Below, piece after piece: positions 7,501-16,030 of a stretch of 64,000 bases of DNA. Made by a program: the position numbers and the translations under genes. The notes under the pieces are model-generated. The model did no database searches, was not told the origin of the DNA, and saw only the letters and a list, made by a program, of their open reading frames with translations. This DNA comes from Anaerolineales bacterium UBA2200 (GTDB taxonomy: Bacteria > Chloroflexota > Anaerolineae > UBA2200): the NCBI GenBank assembly GCA_002327925.1, contig DCVA01000043.1, forward strand, positions 1 through 64,000. The letters run 5' to 3'. How positions within the stretch are numbered: position 1 is the stretch's first letter; each line of letters opens with the position of its first letter.

Positions 7501-8745
7501 ATGAAGAGAATCCTGATTCTGATGAGCGATACCGGTGGCGGGCACCGTGCAAGTGCCGATGCCCTGCGTGACGCTTTCAACGAACGATACGCGACGCAGT
7601 TGCACGTGGACATGGTAGACCTATGGCTGGATCACACGCCGCCGCCCTTGAATCGCGCCCCCATGGGCTATCGCTTCCTGGTGGACGACTTGCCCTGGCT
7701 CTACAAGTTCATCTATGCGGTGGGCGAGAATCCCCAGACCACGGAGCCCCTCCTAGCAACTGCATCGCGATTGCTCAGCAGGCCTATCAGTCGCGTCATC
7801 CGTCAATACAGCCCGGATCTGATCCTCTCGGTTCACCCGCTGATGCAGTGCATCCCGTGGCGCGTTCTAAAGCGGATGAAGCGTGACATTCCTTTCGTGA
7901 CAGTTGTGACGGACTTGATCAACGTCCACCCGGTCTGGTACGACCGGAATGTCACGCTGTGCTTTGTTCCCAGCCAGGCGGCGTACAACCTGGCGCTCAA
8001 GGCAGGGCTACAGCCGGAGCAGTTGCGGCTACACGGGTTGCCAATCCGCCCGGCCTTTGGCAGGCCGCAGCGCCCCAAGGCAGAGATCAGACGGGAGCTG
8101 GGCATGCTTCCGGACGCGCCGGCGGTGCTCATCGTCAGCGGCGGCGAGGGCATGGGGAGAATTGGCGAGGTAGCACAGGCAGTGGACCAGCGTCTGGCCG
8201 TTGATGGGCAAGGACGCGGCAAGCCGGCCGGACAACAGGTCGTCGTATGCGGCCGCAACCAGAGGCTGGAGGAGGACCTGCGAGCCTGGCCGTGGTCGAT
8301 TCCGACCCTTGTCAAGGGCTACGTGAACAACATCTGGGACTGGATGGCGGCCTGTGATTGCGTTATCAGCAAGGCGGGCCCCGGCACTATTGCAGAGGCC
8401 CTGGCCCTGGGCCTGCCTGTCCTGGTCGTCGGGTACATACCTGGACAGGAGACCGCCAACGTCCTCTACGTCCTGAAGAATGGAGTAGGTGTCTACAACG
8501 ACGACCCGCGACAAGTTGCCGAGATCATCAGCGGTTGGTTCGGTCCAGAACGTGACGTGATGGCTCAATTTGCGGAAAGGGCCAGGCATCTAGGTAGGTC
8601 AAACGCCACGTCCCAGATTGTGGATGACATTGCAGCGCTACTGCAGCAACAGGGGGATGCTCCCCGATGCTTCAGCGGACAAAACAGGCGGCGGCGCGCA
8701 TCTGTTCATCCTGGTGCAGAAGCCGGAAGGTGGCAGAGCTCTTGA
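7501..8745 (+). CDS. diacylglycerol glycosyltransferase (MGDG synthase/UgtP-like, GT28)
   Basis: A 414-aa GT-B glycosyltransferase. The N-terminal ILILMSDTGGGHRASADALRDAF is the acceptor-binding Gly-rich loop of MGDG synthases and processive diacylglycerol glucosyltransferases. The C-terminal donor site is CDCVISKAGPGTIAEALALGLPVLVVGYIPGQE. It probably transfers a sugar from a nucleotide sugar to diacylglycerol to make membrane glycolipids. The start has only a weak ribosome binding site. The last 35 residues are Arg-rich and overlap no homology I recognise. It is flanked on both sides by the duplicated segment. Confidence 0.88.
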   Translation: MKRILILMSDTGGGHRASADALRDAFNERYATQLHVDMVDLWLDHTPPPLNRAPMGYRFLVDDLPWLYKFIYAVGENPQTTEPLLATASRLLSRPISRVIRQYSPDLILSVHPLMQCIPWRVLKRMKRDIPFVTVVTDLINVHPVWYDRNVTLCFVPSQAAYNLALKAGLQPEQLRLHGLPIRPAFGRPQRPKAEIRRELGMLPDAPAVLIVSGGEGMGRIGEVAQAVDQRLAVDGQGRGKPAGQQVVVCGRNQRLEEDLRAWPWSIPTLVKGYVNNIWDWMAACDCVISKAGPGTIAEALALGLPVLVVGYIPGQETANVLYVLKNGVGVYNDDPRQVAEIISGWFGPERDVMAQFAERARHLGRSNATSQIVDDIAALLQQQGDAPRCFSGQNRRRRASVHPGAEAGRWQSS

Positions 8746-8799
8746 GATGGCTCGAGCAGATCACCGCAGTGGACGTGCAATCCGCGTGCAGGGAGGACC

Positions 8800-8879
8800 G
8801 AGTCACGAGACCCATCCGGGGCAAGAGCAGTACGGCCAGCGGGCGAGTGGTTCGTTCTCCCGAGACAGAGCAGTCATGT
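8800..8879 (+). repeat. second copy of a roughly 90-bp direct duplication
   Basis: This copy matches 7354-7435. Its final ATG (8876) is the likely start codon of the UbiB-type gene, so the duplicated segment here forms a 5' leader. Another frame gives a short peptide ending RSPETEQSC, close to the RSPEREQSC tail of the anti-sigma-like protein. Confidence 0.7.
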
Positions 8880-10546
8880 ACGGGATAGGGCGAGCGCGAA
8901 GGCATCTGCGGCGCTACCGCGACATCGTGGCTATCCTGGCCAAACACGGGCTGGGTGCCCTGGTAGACCAGTTGAGCCTGGCGGCTTATCTAAGACTGCC
9001 AAAGCGGGCGTCACAACCAGAAGTGGCGGAACAGGAGAGGCTTACTATCCCTCAGCGGCTGCGGATGGCTGTGGAGGAATTGGGGCCGACGTTCATCAAG
9101 TTTGCGCAGATTCTGAGCACACGACCAGACCTGATCCCCCCGGCCTATCTGACGGAGTTAATCCGGCTGCAAGATACGGTACCACCAGCGCCATGGGAGC
9201 TGGTCAAGGCAAGGATTGAGGATGAACTTGGCCCTCTGGATCAGGTATTTGCTTCCTTTGAAACCCAGCCTGTGGCGGCGGCCTCGCTAGGGCAGGTGTA
9301 TTCGGCACGCCTGCAAAGCGGTGAAGAGGTAGTAGTCAAGGTTAGACGGCCCGGGATCGAAGAGGTCGTTGATGTGGATCTGGAAATTCTACGCGACCTG
9401 GCGCAATGGGCGGCAAAGCATACTCCTCTGAGCGAGTTCTATGAACTGCCTGAGATTATCGAGGATTTCGCACACACGTTACGTAATGAGATGGACTACC
9501 TCTCCGAGGGCCAGAATGCTGATCGCTTCCGTCGGAACTTTGTCAACGAAACTGCTCTATACGTGCCGAGAGTCTATTGGGACCATACAACGGAAAAGGT
9601 TCTGACTCTAGAGCGCATCAGCGGTATCAAAATCAATGACATCGTAGCCCTTGACGCGGCCAGGATTGACCGCCATCAGGTTGCGTTGAACAGTGCGCGC
9701 ATTATCATCAAATCGATGCTGGAAGATGGGTTCTTCCATGCCGATCCCCATCCCGGCAACTTTTTCGTTATGGACAATGCCGTCATTGGGGCAATGGATT
9801 TCGGGATGGTGGGCTCCCTCAGCCCATGGGATAGGGAGCACCTGATTCGTCTCTACCTTGCGGCTGTGCAACTGGATGCGAGGGAGATTGTGGATGAGCT
9901 GATCTATGTAGGGGCAGCGCCGCCGCACATAGGTCGTGCGGGGATAGAGCGCGAGATGCAGAGGCTGTTGGTCAAGTACTACGGACGGTCATTGAAGGAG
10001 ATCCAGGCGCGCCAGCTGGTGCATGAAGTGACTCCAATTGCCTTCCAGTACCATCTGCACCTTCCCAGTCAATGGTGGCTTCTGGGCAAGACGCTGGGCA
10101 TGATGGAGGGGTTGGGGCTGCAATTGGATCCCGATTTTGACATCTTTGAGGTCAGCCAGCCATACGTGCGTAAGCTCCTCTGGCAGATGGTCTCCCCAAG
10201 AAAGTGGGCAGGGAAGATGGCACGGGGTATGCTGGATTGGAGTGACCTGTGGGCCGACTTGCCGCAACGTGGCTCTCGCCTGCTTGACCAGGTAGAGAAA
10301 GGCGAGTTGCAGTTCATGTTGAACCCCAGGGAATTGGACAAGATTCTAAATCACCTGGACCGGCGGTCTAATCGTGTGACGGTCAGCGTACTGGTAGCTG
10401 CGCTCATCATCAGCCTGGGCCTGCTGATAGCCGCCTCTGCGCCCGGTGAAGCCTGGGGTTCCAGGTTGAGCGTTGTCGGATTGGCGGTAGCTGCTGCACT
10501 CTGCCTGTGGTTGCTTCTGTCCATCCTGCGCTCCAATGGGCATTGA
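8876..10546 (+). CDS. ABC1/ADCK/UbiB family protein kinase-like protein
   Basis: A 556-aa protein. The family motif KxGQ appears as FIKFAQILSTRPDLIP, with Ala in place of Gly. The Ala-rich loop AAASLGQVYSARL, VVVKVRRPGI (Lys), NEMDYLSEG (ExD), DGFFHADPHPGNFF and IGAMDFGMVG follow in order. Two transmembrane helices close the protein (VLVAALIISLGLLIA and VVGLAVAAALCLWLLL). UbiB-type ATPases support quinone and other isoprenoid-lipid metabolism, which fits uppS nearby. ATG 8876 (MYGIGRARR) is chosen because homology begins there. The Shine-Dalgarno sequence is weak. Confidence 0.9.
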   Translation: MYGIGRARRHLRRYRDIVAILAKHGLGALVDQLSLAAYLRLPKRASQPEVAEQERLTIPQRLRMAVEELGPTFIKFAQILSTRPDLIPPAYLTELIRLQDTVPPAPWELVKARIEDELGPLDQVFASFETQPVAAASLGQVYSARLQSGEEVVVKVRRPGIEEVVDVDLEILRDLAQWAAKHTPLSEFYELPEIIEDFAHTLRNEMDYLSEGQNADRFRRNFVNETALYVPRVYWDHTTEKVLTLERISGIKINDIVALDAARIDRHQVALNSARIIIKSMLEDGFFHADPHPGNFFVMDNAVIGAMDFGMVGSLSPWDREHLIRLYLAAVQLDAREIVDELIYVGAAPPHIGRAGIEREMQRLLVKYYGRSLKEIQARQLVHEVTPIAFQYHLHLPSQWWLLGKTLGMMEGLGLQLDPDFDIFEVSQPYVRKLLWQMVSPRKWAGKMARGMLDWSDLWADLPQRGSRLLDQVEKGELQFMLNPRELDKILNHLDRRSNRVTVSVLVAALIISLGLLIAASAPGEAWGSRLSVVGLAVAAALCLWLLLSILRSNGH

Positions 10547-10594
10547 TCTATCAAGGAAAAAGAGAAACCGGGCAGGTACGTCTTCTCGAGCAGA

Positions 10595-10894
10595 ATGCGC
10601 CTTGCGGCTCTTTCCATGCGCGATGTAAGCATTGCCTTGATAGCTGTTGTCACTGCTGCTGTCATCTATGTCCTGTGTCGAGTTGTAAATGATTGGCTGA
10701 ATGAGGAACCTGGCCTGCCGCTAGAGGCTAGAATCGCTGTGGCGGGCGTCTTGTCAATACTGCTCTGGTATGGAGTGCAGTGCATCCAGAATTCGCTCGG
10801 GACACTCCGAACCTGTGGCAGAGCGACTGTGCGCCTGGTTCCGCTATTCCTGTTGCTGTTAGCGTTGCTCTTCAGGCAGGCATCAAAGTACTAG
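10595..10894 (+). CDS. small predicted membrane protein
   Basis: A 99-aa reading frame with three hydrophobic stretches (about residues 10-27, 46-63 and 79-93) separated by charged loops. Such a pattern is unlikely by chance in GC-rich noise. The ribosome binding site is weak and there is no family match. It lies between the UbiB-type gene and KAS III, on the same strand. Confidence 0.5.
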   Translation: MRLAALSMRDVSIALIAVVTAAVIYVLCRVVNDWLNEEPGLPLEARIAVAGVLSILLWYGVQCIQNSLGTLRTCGRATVRLVPLFLLLLALLFRQASKY

Positions 10895-10956
10895 ACTCAT
10901 GCCGCTGCAAGAGAACGCCATACTGAAACAGACTACAAGATGAGGAGGGTTATATA

Positions 10957-12102
10957 GTGAGGTACGCACGCATCGTAGGTTGGGGGAAGTACCTTCCAGA
11001 GAGGATTCTATCCAATCAAGATCTCGAGACCATGGTGGAAACTAGCGACGAATGGATCTATTCCCGAACAGGTATCCGCGAGCGACGAATCGCAGCCTCC
11101 GACGAAACGGTGACCACGATGTCCGTCGCCGCCAGCAGGGCAGCGTTAGCGATCGCAGGGCTTGACGCTACTGAACTGGACCTGATCATCGTTGCCACAT
11201 CCTCTCCAGATTACCTCCTTCCCGCCGCGGCGAGTATGATCCAGCACGAGCTGGGAGCAGAGCACGCCGCCGCCTTCGACCTGCGAGCAGGTTGTTCAGG
11301 TTTTGTCTATGCTTTGGCCGTCGGCACGCAATTCATAGCTGGCGGCATGTATCGCCACGTGTTAGTCATTGGTGCGGAGATCATCTCCAAGTTCATTGAT
11401 TGGCAGGATCGTGACACGTGTGTCCTCTTCGGCGACGGAGCGGGGGCAGTAGTTCTGCAAGCCAGTGAAGAACCCACTGGTCTCCTCACCTGCTCCCTGG
11501 GGTCAAACGGGGCTGACTACGATGCGCTGTTCGTCCCGGGCGGGGGCAGCAAGCACCCCTTCAGTCAGGAAGTCCTGGATCGGGGTTGGCATCACATAAA
11601 GATGGATGGAAAGCGACTTTACCGGTTCGCGGTCAGAACCGCGCCCCAGGTTGCCCTCGAGGCGCTGGCTATGGCTGGCCTCTCTCCCGCGGACATCACG
11701 TTGTTGATACCGCATCAAGCCAATGCACGCATCGTGCAGTCCGCTTGCGAACGACTGGGGGTACCAGAGGAGAAGGTTTTTGTCAACATCCGAAAGTATG
11801 GCAACACCTCAGCCGCCTCGATACCGATTGCTCTGTGCGAAGCGGCGGAAGAGGGACGCATCAACTCAGGTGACCACGTTCTCCTGCTCGGCTTTGGCGC
11901 CGGACTGACCTGGGCTGCGGCTGTTGTGAGATGGGGCGTGCCCGAGTTATCCATCTCCTGGTTGTTCTCCTGGGACTCTATTCGCGAGCGTGTCCATGCC
12001 TCCGGAGCCACGGCTACAGCACGTAGGGCGCGAGCTGCGTTGCTCGCCGCTGCTGGTGTGCTGTTTATGACGACTTTTTCCAGGAGCGGAGGGCGAAAGT
12101 GA
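10957..12102 (+). CDS. beta-ketoacyl-ACP synthase III (FabH-like) with C-terminal extension
   Basis: A 381-aa enzyme that condenses an acyl-CoA starter with malonyl-ACP. The triad is Cys113 (RAGCSGF), His253 (IPHQANAR) and Asn283 (YGNTSAASIP). The N-terminal GWGKYLPERILSNQDLE and the end GFGAGLTWAAAVVRWG are typical. GTG 10957 is preceded by GAGGAGG at 10942-10948. FabH normally ends soon after GLTWAA; here about 55 further residues include a hydrophobic patch (ALLAAAGVLFMTTF). The role in straight- or branched-chain fatty-acid initiation cannot be separated from sequence. Confidence 0.92.
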   Translation: MRYARIVGWGKYLPERILSNQDLETMVETSDEWIYSRTGIRERRIAASDETVTTMSVAASRAALAIAGLDATELDLIIVATSSPDYLLPAAASMIQHELGAEHAAAFDLRAGCSGFVYALAVGTQFIAGGMYRHVLVIGAEIISKFIDWQDRDTCVLFGDGAGAVVLQASEEPTGLLTCSLGSNGADYDALFVPGGGSKHPFSQEVLDRGWHHIKMDGKRLYRFAVRTAPQVALEALAMAGLSPADITLLIPHQANARIVQSACERLGVPEEKVFVNIRKYGNTSAASIPIALCEAAEEGRINSGDHVLLLGFGAGLTWAAAVVRWGVPELSISWLFSWDSIRERVHASGATATARRARAALLAAAGVLFMTTFSRSGGRK

Positions 12103-12237
12103 ACCAAGGAACTCTCTCCAGCCGCACTCTACGGAAACAAACCTGCCTGAGAGAGAGCGGTGCCACCTGCAATATGCCGGGCCTGGGGCAATCGGCATAA
12201 CTTGCCATGGAGAGGGACATTCGGAGGAGAGAAGAGC

Positions 12238-13251
12238 ATGCATACGGGGAATCTAGAAGCAACAGAAGTTCAAACCAAACGCGACCGCCACGAGATGGTT
12301 ATGTTTCCGTGGACGGTGTACCGTGGTGACAAGAACTGGGTGCCGCCGATCATCCAGGAGCGCGAGAGGCTCCTGGATCCAGACCAGAATCATTTTTTCC
12401 TGCAGGCGGATGTGGCGCTGTGGGCAGCGCGCCGCGACGGGCGTGTTGTGGGCACTATTGCTGCCTTCATCGACCACCGCTTCAATGACTATCTCAAGCA
12501 GCAGGTGGGCTTCTTCGGCTTCTTTGAGGTACTAGACGATCATGAAGCCGCTGAAGTGCTGCTGGGTACAGCCAGGGACTGGGTGCAACAACATGGCATG
12601 AGCGAGCTGCACGGTCCCATCAACTTCCACCGCGACCGGGAACGTGGAATACTGCTGGAAGGCACGGATTGCCCACCACCCATGCTCTGTGGCCATTCAC
12701 CTCCCTATTAGAAAGAGTTCGTTGAGGCCTTTGGCATGGTCAAGCTTGCCGACGACTTCTGCCGACGGCTGTGGGTCAAAGACCTGGTAGGGCCAGATGG
12801 CAGCCTGCCGCCCCGCTTGGCCCGCTTGGAGAAGGTGGCTCAGCGCCGCACGCACTTCAAGATCCGCCATGTCAACCTCCATGACTGGGACAGCGAAGTT
12901 CAGCTTGTGCGCGAATTGTATGATGCGACCATTGGACAACTGCCCGATCACATTCCATGGAACGAAGAGGAAATCGCCGCCTTTGCGAAGGAATTGCGGC
13001 CTATTGTCGATCCGGACTTCGCCCTGTTTTGGGAGGCAGATGGCAAGATGGTGGGCTGCCTGCTGGCGTTCCCGGATCTTAACCAAGTCCTCATCCACCT
13101 GAACGGGCGTATCGATGGCCTCCACAAGCTGCTGGCCTGGTGGCACATGAGGCACATTGACGTGCTTAGCATGAAGGTCGCGGGAGTCTTGGACGAGTAC
13201 CAGGGATGCGGCATCGAGGCACTGTTCTTCGTGGAACTGGCCAAAGGGTGA
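12238..13251 (+). pseudogene. broken GNAT-like acyltransferase (in-frame TAG and early end)
   Basis: Two pieces lie in one frame, split by TAG at 12709-12711. The first (157 aa) holds MFPWTVYRGDKNWVPP and ends CGHSPPY. The second resumes KEFVEAFGMVK and runs to GCGIEALFFVELAKG before a TGA. Together they resemble a family of about 380-aa N-acetyltransferase-like proteins in which the Tyr-rich junction (PPYY) is continuous and the C-terminal 50 residues follow the GxGIEAL motif. A TAC/TAT-to-TAG change plus C-terminal loss explains the pattern. The ribosome binding site GGAGGAGA is still present, so decay is recent, or the contig carries an error. Confidence 0.75.
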
Positions 13252-13427
13252 GCCGCCGATCCGCCTGCTTCCACCAACTGATTACGGGCAAGGGGCAGGT
13301 TAGCTTCCGATGCGGTGTTCATTCCTGACCGGGTACCCGGCAGAGTTGCCGCTCATCCCGCGGCTCCTCACCACCCCGCTTCGGCCCACGGTCCTTATCG
13401 CCTCCCCTCGGCACGTGGCAAGGCTAC

Positions 13428-13455
13428 TTGACACATACGAAGCGGGGCATACAAT
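13428..13455 (+). promoter_or_regulatory. sigma-70-like promoter of the structured leader
   Basis: TTGACA (13428-13433, perfect -35) and TACAAT (13450-13455) with a 16-bp spacer. The predicted start is near 13462. Confidence 0.6.
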
Positions 13456-13512
13456 GACAACCGGAACCGTCCTCTGCAGTTGTGGTGGGAATCCGGGGCA
13501 CGCCCGGGGATG

Positions 13513-13544
13513 CTTGTTCGGGCGCCTTATGCCGCCCGAACAAG
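13513..13544 (+). other. perfect 12-bp inverted repeat hairpin
   Basis: CTTGTTCGGGCG (13513-13524) and CGCCCGAACAAG (13533-13544) enclose the 8-nt loop CCTTATGC. No T-run follows. It could be an RNA structure in the leader or a protein-binding palindrome. Confidence 0.55.
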
Positions 13545-13798
13545 GTGACGTGACCCCACGGCATCGGCAGCGCGGCAATCCGCAGGTGGAGGGTGAGGCA
13601 TGACTGCGCGACCGGCTACCCCTTTTCCCTTCAGAGACCTGTCCGAAGGCATAGTTACCTCCCTTTCCTCTGCCACCGCGGGCTCACACGACCGCTGTGC
13701 CGCCCCGGGGGGTGGTCCAAAAGCCGGCCGCACTTGAATGGTGGCTGTGGGCAATGTGAGGAGTGCTCTCGAGTTCGCCAGAAGAAAGGAGTCACCAG

Positions 13799-14359
13799 GT
13801 GCCCCTGATAACCGAAAAACAGAAGATGCTGGCCGCAGAACCCTACAACTGCCTTGATCCCGACCTGCAGGCGGAGCGCGAAAAGACCAAGGAATTGCTG
13901 CGGGTCTACAATCTGACCGAAACCGAGCCTGAACGACAAGCCCTCCTGCGGCAATTGTTGGGGCACATCGGTCAGAATCCGATCATCTGGCCGCCTTTCT
14001 ACTGTGTCTACGGCTACAACATACACCTGGGCGATCATGTCTTCCTGAACGTCCTGTGTACCATTCTGGACTGCAATGAGGTGCGCATCGGGCACCATGT
14101 CATGATCGGTCCTCACGTCCAGATCTACACGGCCGCCCATGACATCCAGGCCGAACGCCGGATCCGGGGCTGGGAAGTGGCCAAACCGATACTGATCGAG
14201 GACAATGTGTGGTTAGGGGGCGGTGCCATCCTCCTGCCAGGGGTGACAATCGGCCGGAATGCCGTGGTGGGCGCGGGGGCAGTCGTCACCCGGAGCGTTC
14301 CGGCGAATACGGTCGTGGCGGGGAATCCGGCCAGGGTGATCAGAGAGATCGAACAGTGA
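13799..14359 (+). CDS. sugar O-acetyltransferase (LacA/Maa/NodL-like)
   Basis: A 186-aa left-handed beta-helix acetyltransferase. KQKMLAAEPYNCLDPDLQAER is the Mac-type N-terminal domain. Hexapeptide repeats follow, with the catalytic His in YTAAHD, then LIEDNVWLGGGAILLPGVTIG and VVGAGAVVTRSVPANTVVAGNPARVI. It acetylates a sugar hydroxyl from acetyl-CoA; the substrate is unknown. The GTG start is favoured by GAAAGGAG 8 bp upstream and by the family N-terminus. The 3' end overlaps the 3' end of the opposite-strand broken gene by 20 bp. Confidence 0.92.
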   Translation: MPLITEKQKMLAAEPYNCLDPDLQAEREKTKELLRVYNLTETEPERQALLRQLLGHIGQNPIIWPPFYCVYGYNIHLGDHVFLNVLCTILDCNEVRIGHHVMIGPHVQIYTAAHDIQAERRIRGWEVAKPILIEDNVWLGGGAILLPGVTIGRNAVVGAGAVVTRSVPANTVVAGNPARVIREIEQ

Positions 14360-15243
14360 GAGCCGGGTCGCAGGATTGAGTCCACTGCGGCGCCAGATCC
14401 CAGACGAACTTGTACGTTGCACTCCCGCCGAGCGGCAGTTCGTCGCTGCCCTTCAGCGCGCCACCCACCTGGACAAGGCATGATTTGTCTCTGTACAGGG
14501 TGAGTTGATTCAGGCCTAGCCACGGTAGAGTTTGCCGTGGCGATGGAAAGCTGCCCTGAGGGCAGGCGATGTTAACGCTCAGCGTTCGACCGACGGTGTT
14601 TGTGTCCACATAGGCCCGCTTGGATGGGCCATCGGTCGCCCCGGTCAGGATCGCCAACCCGCCCGAAGTATTGCCGGAGCTCAGCGTGGCACTGTCCGTT
14701 GCGTGACCCACACAGCCAATGTTGGTATTAATCACGTCGTACACGCGCTGCCACAGACCGTCCACGACCTTGAATCCTATCGCCGGGTAGGGGATCTCCG
14801 GGTGCGCCTGCTGCCGTTCCAAAACTACATTGGACACCTGCTGCACATCGGTGAATGCTCCGATACTCTGGCCTGTGAACTCGAAGGATGCGGAGCCAGC
14901 ATAGCGCCAGCAGCCCAGGTCGGATGCCTCGAGGGCGGGAGTGGTCCCCGGCGCGTTCACAGAATCACTAATGAGGTATTTACTGTAGCTGTAGAGGATC
15001 ACCAGCTCCTCGAGTCGCTCCGCTTTGGCGTCGCGGCGAAAAGACACGTAGGGCTTGCTTGTCCAGTGCTCCAGGACCCAGTCGGTCTGCCCTTCGACCT
15101 TGTACATCCAGTGGAAGCCAGGGCTTCACTCGGCCAGAAACGGGCCCGTCACGACCAACGAGCGGTATTGAGTAAGACAGTGCTGCAAGGATCAGGGTCA
15201 GGACGAGTCGCGCGGTGAGGTGGCGTAAGTGCCAGGACATCAT
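14340..15243 (-). pseudogene. broken secreted protein, function unknown
   Basis: The body is a 255-aa open frame beginning MYKVEGQTDWVLEHW. Upstream in the same frame sits TGA (15126-15128), preceded by plausible coding sequence (QYRSLVVTGPFLAE). A good signal peptide (MMSWHLRHLTARLVLTLILAALSYS) begins at 15243 in a different frame. A frameshift near 15180 and a stop within about 60 bp of each other best fit a decaying gene. The TGA is not in a redox motif, so selenocysteine is unlikely here. The body is Ser/Thr/Gly-rich with three or four Cys, as in extracellular proteins. I do not recognise the family. Confidence 0.5.
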
Positions 15244-15342
15244 GCGCCCTTGTGTCGGACTGAAGGGCGGTTCCTCCCCGGCGGATTCGCTTGTGCGTAT
15301 CGGGTCGGCCCGGATGGCGGCAGCGCCGTGCTCCGCGAGCGG

Positions 15343-15840
15343 TTAACCGCAGGTACCCCGTGTTTCTCTGGCCCTGCGCCGGCGTACCCGCTCTTCCTGC
15401 CGCTGCTTGCCTTCCACCATCCTTCGCTGCTCATCGGCCGTTTCGGCCAGCAGGGGCGGCACCTCCGCCGCTTCGCCGTTTTCGTCCTTGGCAACGTACA
15501 CCAGATAGGCGGAGTTGGTGTGCGTGATCTCCCCTGTCAGCACGTCCTCGGCCTCCACCCGGACTCCGACCTCCATAGAGGTGCGCCCGACGTAGTTGAG
15601 CGAGGCCTTGACAGTGAGCAGGTTGCCGACAAAGATAGGGGAGTGGAAGGACATGGAGTCGATGGCCACGGTCACGACCGGCCGCCCGGCGTGACGGGAG
15701 GCGCAGATGCCACCCACCTCGTCCACGAGCCGCATGACCATTCCACCGTGGATGTTGCCGACCGGGTTCGCGTCGGCAAGGTGCATAAGCTGGCTGATCG
15801 TGGTCTGAGAATCGCGAATGTGTCTGGGCGCCAGGGTCAC
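15343..15840 (-). CDS. acyl-CoA thioesterase, hotdog fold (YciA/BACH-like)
   Basis: A 165-aa hotdog thioesterase. TTISQLMHLADANPVGNIHGGMVMRLVDEVGGICASRHAG contains the catalytic-region Asn/His-Gly-Gly and Asp. VTVAIDSMSFHSPIFVGNLLTVKASLNYVGRTSMEVGV is typical of the YciA/acyl-CoA hydrolase branch. The enzyme cleaves acyl-CoA to free acid and CoA. GTG at 15840 is chosen since GGAGG lies 6 nt upstream; a longer TTG reading from 15897 lacks one. The C-terminal 40 residues are Arg/Glu-rich. Confidence 0.9.
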   Translation of the reverse strand: MTLAPRHIRDSQTTISQLMHLADANPVGNIHGGMVMRLVDEVGGICASRHAGRPVVTVAIDSMSFHSPIFVGNLLTVKASLNYVGRTSMEVGVRVEAEDVLTGEITHTNSAYLVYVAKDENGEAAEVPPLLAETADEQRRMVEGKQRQEERVRRRRARETRGTCG

Positions 15841-16030
15841 CTCAGCCTCCAGCGTACAAGTTGGTGCGATTCTACTCCCGCTCCCAATGGAGTGCAAAGT
15901 GGTGGGGTTTTGAACCGGACTCCGCGGCCCTCCGTAGTAGAACTATGCCGCAGCTTTACCAGCTGCATCGAAGGGGCTACAATCTCTGCTGAGCTAGGGC
16001 CAGAGGTCGATCTTTTGCTCGGAGGAATGA

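Larger units (their letters stand above)
13252..13798 (+). other. 547-bp non-coding region: predicted structured leader
   Basis: I see no credible gene. The region holds a promoter (13428-13455), a small GC hairpin near 13493-13507, a strong palindrome (13513-13544) and the ribosome binding site GAAAGGAG (13784-13791) of the acetyltransferase gene. A transcript from this promoter would have a leader of about 335 nt. Confidence 0.5.

Noticed and set aside
12709..12711. TAG in the GNAT-like gene as possible pyrrolysine codon
   Set aside because: The gene is also truncated at its C-terminus, the family is not a known Pyl protein, and one base change from a Tyr codon explains the stop.
13310..13603. 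97-aa open frame in the leader region
   Set aside because: It crosses the promoter and both hairpins, has no ribosome binding site and no protein-like pattern.
15126..15128. In-frame TGA in the secreted-protein gene as a third selenocysteine codon
   Set aside because: It is not in a redox motif (FLAE-TGA-SPGF), the next base is A, no good hairpin follows, and a frameshift lies close by.
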